From: Streptomyces sp. CA-278952
Lineage (GTDB): Bacteria > Actinomycetota > Actinomycetes > Streptomycetales > Streptomycetaceae
Direction: 5' to 3'
DNA: 64,000 nt
Assembly: GCF_028747205.1 (NCBI RefSeq)
Contig: NZ_CP112880.1
Span: 8,033,501 to 8,097,500, forward strand
The notes beneath the pieces are model-generated. The model worked only from the letters and a program-made list of their open reading frames with translations. It made no database searches and had not been told where the DNA came from. Made by a program: the position numbers and the translations under genes. This document shows positions 61,038 to 64,000 of this stretch, piece after piece. Position 1 is the first letter of the stretch. Each line of letters begins with the position of its first letter.

Positions 61038-61877
61038 TCATCCCCCCTGCGACAGGACGCGGCGCCGGGCGCGCGACCAGACGAACGCGGCCAGTGTGCC
61101 GAGGCCGGCGATCCATACGAGCTGGACCCCGAGGGCGGCCGCGATGCCGACACCCTCGACCTGGCCCAGGTAGACGGCCGCCGGGGTGTACGCGGTGGCC
61201 TGGAAGGGCAGCCATTCCGCGGCCGCCCTGACGGGGCCGGGCATGAACCACAGCGGGACCAGGGCCCCGGAGAAGAACTGTGCGACGAAGCGGTAGGCCA
61301 TGAGGGCGCCGCTCACCTCCAGGGTCCAGAAGGCCACCATGCCGAGCAGAAGCCCGAGCAGCTGGTTCACGAGCAGCGCACCGATGAGCGCCACGGGGTA
61401 GGCGAACCCCGCGGCCACCGAGGCGGGGGCCCGGCCCGCGCCGATCAGCAGCGCGAACGGCAGCGCCACCAGCAGGACCGGGACCGCGGCTGATGCCCAC
61501 CCGAGCTGGCCGGCGAGCATCTGCCCGGGGAAGCCGATGGGCCGCAGCAGGTCCACGGCGACTTTCCCCTCCCGCACCCGCTGCTCGATGGGGGAGGACC
61601 GCCACGGGCTGACGAGGTGGTACTGGAGCGTCGTCAGTGTCGCGTACGCCGTCATGGTGGTGAGGCCGAGTCCGTCCACCTCCTCACGGCCGTCGTAGAG
61701 GGCCTTCCATACCACCGTCAGCAACCAGATCTGGAGGAGCATCATCGCGAAGGACGACAGATAGGCCGTGCGGTAGGTGAGGGCGACGCGGAACTCCATC
61801 CGAGCACAGGCGAGTTGGGCCTGCAGCAGCGCCCCGAGTGGCTGCTTCCCGGCGGCACGGGCCGTCGGCGCGGTCAT
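61038..61877 (-). CDS. ABC-2 type transporter permease (first subunit)
   Basis: 279 residues from ATG at 61877, which overlaps the stop codon of the ATPase gene (ATGA). Six membrane helices; ARMEFRVALTYRTAYLSSFAMMLLQIW, TLTTLQYHLVSPWRSSPIEQRVREG and VAVDLLRPIGFPGQMLAGQLG are typical of the paired ABC-2 subunit family. It should form a heterodimer with the downstream permease. Confidence 0.88.
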   Translation of the reverse strand: MTAPTARAAGKQPLGALLQAQLACARMEFRVALTYRTAYLSSFAMMLLQIWLLTVVWKALYDGREEVDGLGLTTMTAYATLTTLQYHLVSPWRSSPIEQRVREGKVAVDLLRPIGFPGQMLAGQLGWASAAVPVLLVALPFALLIGAGRAPASVAAGFAYPVALIGALLVNQLLGLLLGMVAFWTLEVSGALMAYRFVAQFFSGALVPLWFMPGPVRAAAEWLPFQATAYTPAAVYLGQVEGVGIAAALGVQLVWIAGLGTLAAFVWSRARRRVLSQGG

Positions 61878-62845
61878 CCGCGGTCCGCGTAGATCCGGTG
61901 GATGACGCTCTCCAGCTCGGGTTCCACGATCGAAAGATCGGTCACCCGGTGCTGAGCCAGCACCGCGGCCACCAGTTCGGCGGGTGGAGTGCGGACGGGG
62001 TCGAAGCGCAGCCACACCTTGCCGCCTTCTCGGCGGACGACCTCCGCGCCCTCGACACTCTCCAGCCGGTCGGTCTGTACCACGAGTTCGCGGTGCGGGG
62101 CGTAGCGGGCCTTGAGTTCGTCCACCGCGCCGTCGTAGGCGACCTTGCCGTGGTCGATGAGGATGATCCGGTCGCAGAGTTCCTCGACGTCGTCGAGGTC
62201 GTGGGTGGTGAGGACGACCGTGGTACCCGAGGTGCGGTTCAGCTCCCCGACGAAGGTACGTATCCGCTCCTTGGCGATGACGTCGAGCCCGACGGTCGGC
62301 TCGTCCAGGTAGAGGATGTCCGGGTCGTAGAGCATCGCGGCGGCGAGGTCACCGCGCATCCTTTGACCAAGGGAGAGCTGGCGGACGGGGGTGTCGAGGA
62401 ACGGACCGAGGTCGAGCACCTCACTGAACTGCCGCTGCTTCTCGCGGAACCGGGCCTGCGGGACGTCGTAGAGACGGCTGATCAGCCAGAGGGAGTCGCG
62501 CAGTGGCAGGTCCCACCAGAGCTGGCTGCGCTGGCCGAAGACCACGCCTATCCGGCGGGCGTTGCTGGACCGGTCTCGCCATGGGGTGGTGCCGGCGACC
62601 GTGACGGTGCCGGAAGTGGGTACGAGGATACCGGTGAGCATCTTGATGGTGGTGGACTTGCCCGCACCGTTGGGGCCGAGATAGCCGACCATCTCACCTC
62701 GCTGGACCTTGAAGTTCACGCCGTCGACCGCACGTTTGACGGTCTGCTCGCGTGTCAGCAGCGTGCGGATGCCCGCGAAGGCGCCCTCCTGCCGTTTGGG
62801 TCGGCTGAACTCCTTGACGAGGTCTGCTACCTCGATGACGGGCAT
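61874..62845 (-). CDS. ABC transporter ATP-binding protein
   Basis: 323 residues. Walker A GPNGAGKST, Q loop FGQRSQLWWDLP, signature LSLGQRMRGD (L-S-x-G-Q variant), Walker B ILYLDEP, D loop GLD and switch His in TTHDLDD. The insert PKRQEGAFAGIRTLLTREQ before Walker A and the C-terminal regulatory extension are typical of ATPases paired with DUF990-type permeases (NatA-like). First gene of a three-gene exporter operon; translation is coupled to the next gene. Confidence 0.93.
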   Translation of the reverse strand: MPVIEVADLVKEFSRPKRQEGAFAGIRTLLTREQTVKRAVDGVNFKVQRGEMVGYLGPNGAGKSTTIKMLTGILVPTSGTVTVAGTTPWRDRSSNARRIGVVFGQRSQLWWDLPLRDSLWLISRLYDVPQARFREKQRQFSEVLDLGPFLDTPVRQLSLGQRMRGDLAAAMLYDPDILYLDEPTVGLDVIAKERIRTFVGELNRTSGTTVVLTTHDLDDVEELCDRIILIDHGKVAYDGAVDELKARYAPHRELVVQTDRLESVEGAEVVRREGGKVWLRFDPVRTPPAELVAAVLAQHRVTDLSIVEPELESVIHRIYADRG

Positions 62846-62992
62846 GGGTGCCTCTCCTGGAGCGGGCCGGGCCCTGTCGGGCGAGGTCTGAGAGTGTGCA
62901 CACCGAGGCTTGGTCTAGTCCAATCATTTTTCCTTCGGCTGGTGTTCATGCGAGCGGTGAGAGTTTCCGGTGGGCCGCCGGTCCCGCCGGAC

Positions 62993-63277
62993 TCAGCTGT
63001 GTGGCTCGTCGGGCCGGCGTTCGGATGGAGATGCGCCGGGGGTCGGCTCTCCATCGAGGGCCTGGACCCGTGTCCGGTGGAGCGGGGTGTGCCCGTCGAC
63101 GTAGTAGTCGTTGCGGGTGCAGCTTCATTCCGTACGCAGGGCGCAGTTGTGGCAGGCGAGGGTTCCGACCATGCCGGGGATGCGTCGCTGCCATTCCGCG
63201 TCCAGTTCGTAGATGTTCTGGGCGAGCGGGATGAGGCGGCGGCAGAGGCGGCAGGTCAGACGGAAAGGGGCCGGCAT
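62993..63277 (-). pseudogene. Small zinc-ribbon protein gene with in-frame TGA
   Basis: From ATG at 63277 (AAGGAAG 6 bases upstream) 50 codons encode a four-Cys protein (LTCRLCRRLIP ... LACHNCALRTE). An in-frame TGA at 63125-63127 interrupts it, yet the same frame continues for 43 codons (SCTRNDYYVDGHTPLHRTRV, QALDGEPTPGASPS) with coding-like codon use to a second TGA at 62993. Either a nonsense mutation shortened the gene, the 50-residue form is functional, or the stop is a sequencing error. Function unknown. Confidence 0.65.
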
Positions 63278-63317
63278 GGTCGCTTCCTTCGGGGCGGTGG
63301 GTGCTCCTGATGGGCTG

Positions 63318-63968
63318 TCAGTAGCCTGGAATCAGTTCGGACATGGAGGACGCCGCTGTGCTCGGACAGATGTTGGCGTCGGGGACACTGCTGTGCCCGG
63401 CGTGGCCGCTCTCGGCCCGGTGCGCGGCGCGAACGTGGTCCAGGAGGGCTGTCAGAGCGGGAGGTTCGAATGTGGCGCGGGGGCGTTGGGTGAGTTCGCG
63501 GATCAGGGTGCTGAGCCCGGCGCAGTTGAAGGTGCGGTGGGCGTAGTCGGTCGCGGCGAGGAGCAGGCCCTGGACGGCAGTCATGTTGGCGGCCGCCACC
63601 CCGCTCAGCGCCCGGCGGGTGAGGTCGTGGTCGTCCAGCGTCAGCCGGCCGCAGTCGCAGGGCCCCATCCGCTTGGCGAGGGCGATGGTCTCGCTTTCGG
63701 GGAGGACGTCGCCGACAGCGTCGACGCCGATGAGCCCGAAGTCCACAGAGATCTGGAAGGCGGGGTGGCACACGGCCGGGTCTGCGGCGTACTCGCCGGT
63801 CAGCGCGGCGATGGTCAGCGGCGATTCTTCGTCCGGGCCGATGGACTTCAGCAGCCCCGGGTGGTCCTTCGTGTAGGTCAGGGCCAGGGCGGTCAGGATG
63901 TCGGCGCACGGTCCGGTCACTTCACCGTGGATCACCGCGTGCATGTTCGCGATGAGGTCGAACGTCAT
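63318..63968 (-). CDS. Hypothetical protein, may extend past window edge
   Basis: 216 residues from ATG at 63968 (GGGGAG 3 bases upstream); an ATG at 63989 or a start beyond the window is possible since no stop precedes it. Helical and acidic: TFDLIANMHAVIHGEVTGPC, KDHPGLLKSIGPDEESPLTI, then AKRMGPCDCGRLTLDDHDLTRRALSG, which could bind a metal (CDC, DDHD). No family recognised. It shares orientation with the zinc-ribbon gene 40 bases downstream. Confidence 0.6.
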   Translation of the reverse strand: MTFDLIANMHAVIHGEVTGPCADILTALALTYTKDHPGLLKSIGPDEESPLTIAALTGEYAADPAVCHPAFQISVDFGLIGVDAVGDVLPESETIALAKRMGPCDCGRLTLDDHDLTRRALSGVAAANMTAVQGLLLAATDYAHRTFNCAGLSTLIRELTQRPRATFEPPALTALLDHVRAAHRAESGHAGHSSVPDANICPSTAASSMSELIPGY

Positions 63969-64000
63969 CAGCTCCCCGGCCACGTTCATCCGCGCGGTGG

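Noticed and set aside
63125..63127. The in-frame TGA as a selenocysteine codon
   Set aside because: No SECIS-like hairpin is evident next to it, the position is not a redox site, and mutation or sequencing error is simpler.
61838..63310. A 490-codon plus-strand frame opposite the ABC transporter ATPase
   Set aside because: Antisense shadow; the minus strand carries complete Walker motifs.

Overview
The window reads as Streptomyces chromosome or a very close relative. It has very high GC, strong G/C bias in third codon positions, frequent GTG/TTG starts, and typical streptomycete families (AfsA-type protein, MmyB-type XRE regulator, DGPF protein with its ECF sigma factor, Tap-like peptidases, GH6 cellulase with CebR boxes). 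It holds about 57 genes or gene remnants. I saw no rRNA, tRNA, CRISPR array, insertion sequence or integrase.

Layout. 1-7 kb: the 3' part of an AfsA-family gamma-butyrolactone gene with an NmrA-type reductase, a regulator/zinc dehydrogenase pair, and two secreted hydrolases. 7-10.5 kb: an AI-2E-type membrane protein and a HelD-type RNA-polymerase-associated helicase. 10.6-18.5 kb: one directional block carrying homologues of all eight genes of the enterobacterial yhfSTU-php-yhfWXYZ operon (repressor, PRD protein, small DUF2620 protein, transporter, phosphotriesterase homologue, two PLP enzymes, phosphopentomutase-like enzyme). 18.6-31 kb: accessory regulators and stress genes (LysR, MerR with a double hydrolase, Ohr/OhrR, MFS/TetR, ThpR, APH-type kinase, LysR, XRE-cupin beside an MFS remnant). 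31-36 kb: sugar dehydrogenase and GH6 cellulase under CebR-type boxes, then a broken haem-protein-like gene. 36-38.6 kb: a three-gene unit of small protein, polyprenyl diphosphate synthase and MpaB/Lcp-type oxygenase. 38.8-42.6 kb: ECF42 sigma/DGPF pair, MarR/DoxX pair, and a frameshifted HAD-like gene. 42.8-48.6 kb: a 998-residue secreted multidomain protein, DUF5701 protein and Tap-like peptidase. 48.8-53.7 kb: two-component system, then rifampin phosphotransferase (rph) behind a palindrome of the rifamycin-associated-element type. 53.8-58.3 kb: SDR/Baeyer-Villiger monooxygenase operon, SMP-30-like lipoprotein, TetR. 58.5-64 kb: poorly known genes, a three-gene ABC-2 exporter operon, and a zinc-ribbon gene with an in-frame TGA.

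How the parts work together. The yhf block is the best candidate for an undescribed system. It looks like a repressor-controlled uptake and catabolic unit, and the same AT-rich quasi-palindromic element sits directly upstream of both yhfZ and yhfY. HelD plus Rph would give two independent defences of RNA polymerase against rifamycins, if this HelD is of the protective type. Ohr/OhrR, MFS/TetR, MarR/DoxX and cellulase/CebR boxes are self-contained regulator-target modules, several with perfect palindromic operators. The prenyl synthase/oxygenase operon may make and cleave a polyprenyl chain.

Several genes are broken: the HtaA/Ig-like gene (frameshift), the HAD gene (extra base in a G tract), the MFS tail (deletion) and the zinc-ribbon gene (in-frame stop). 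All assignments rest on reading motifs by eye; no database search was possible.
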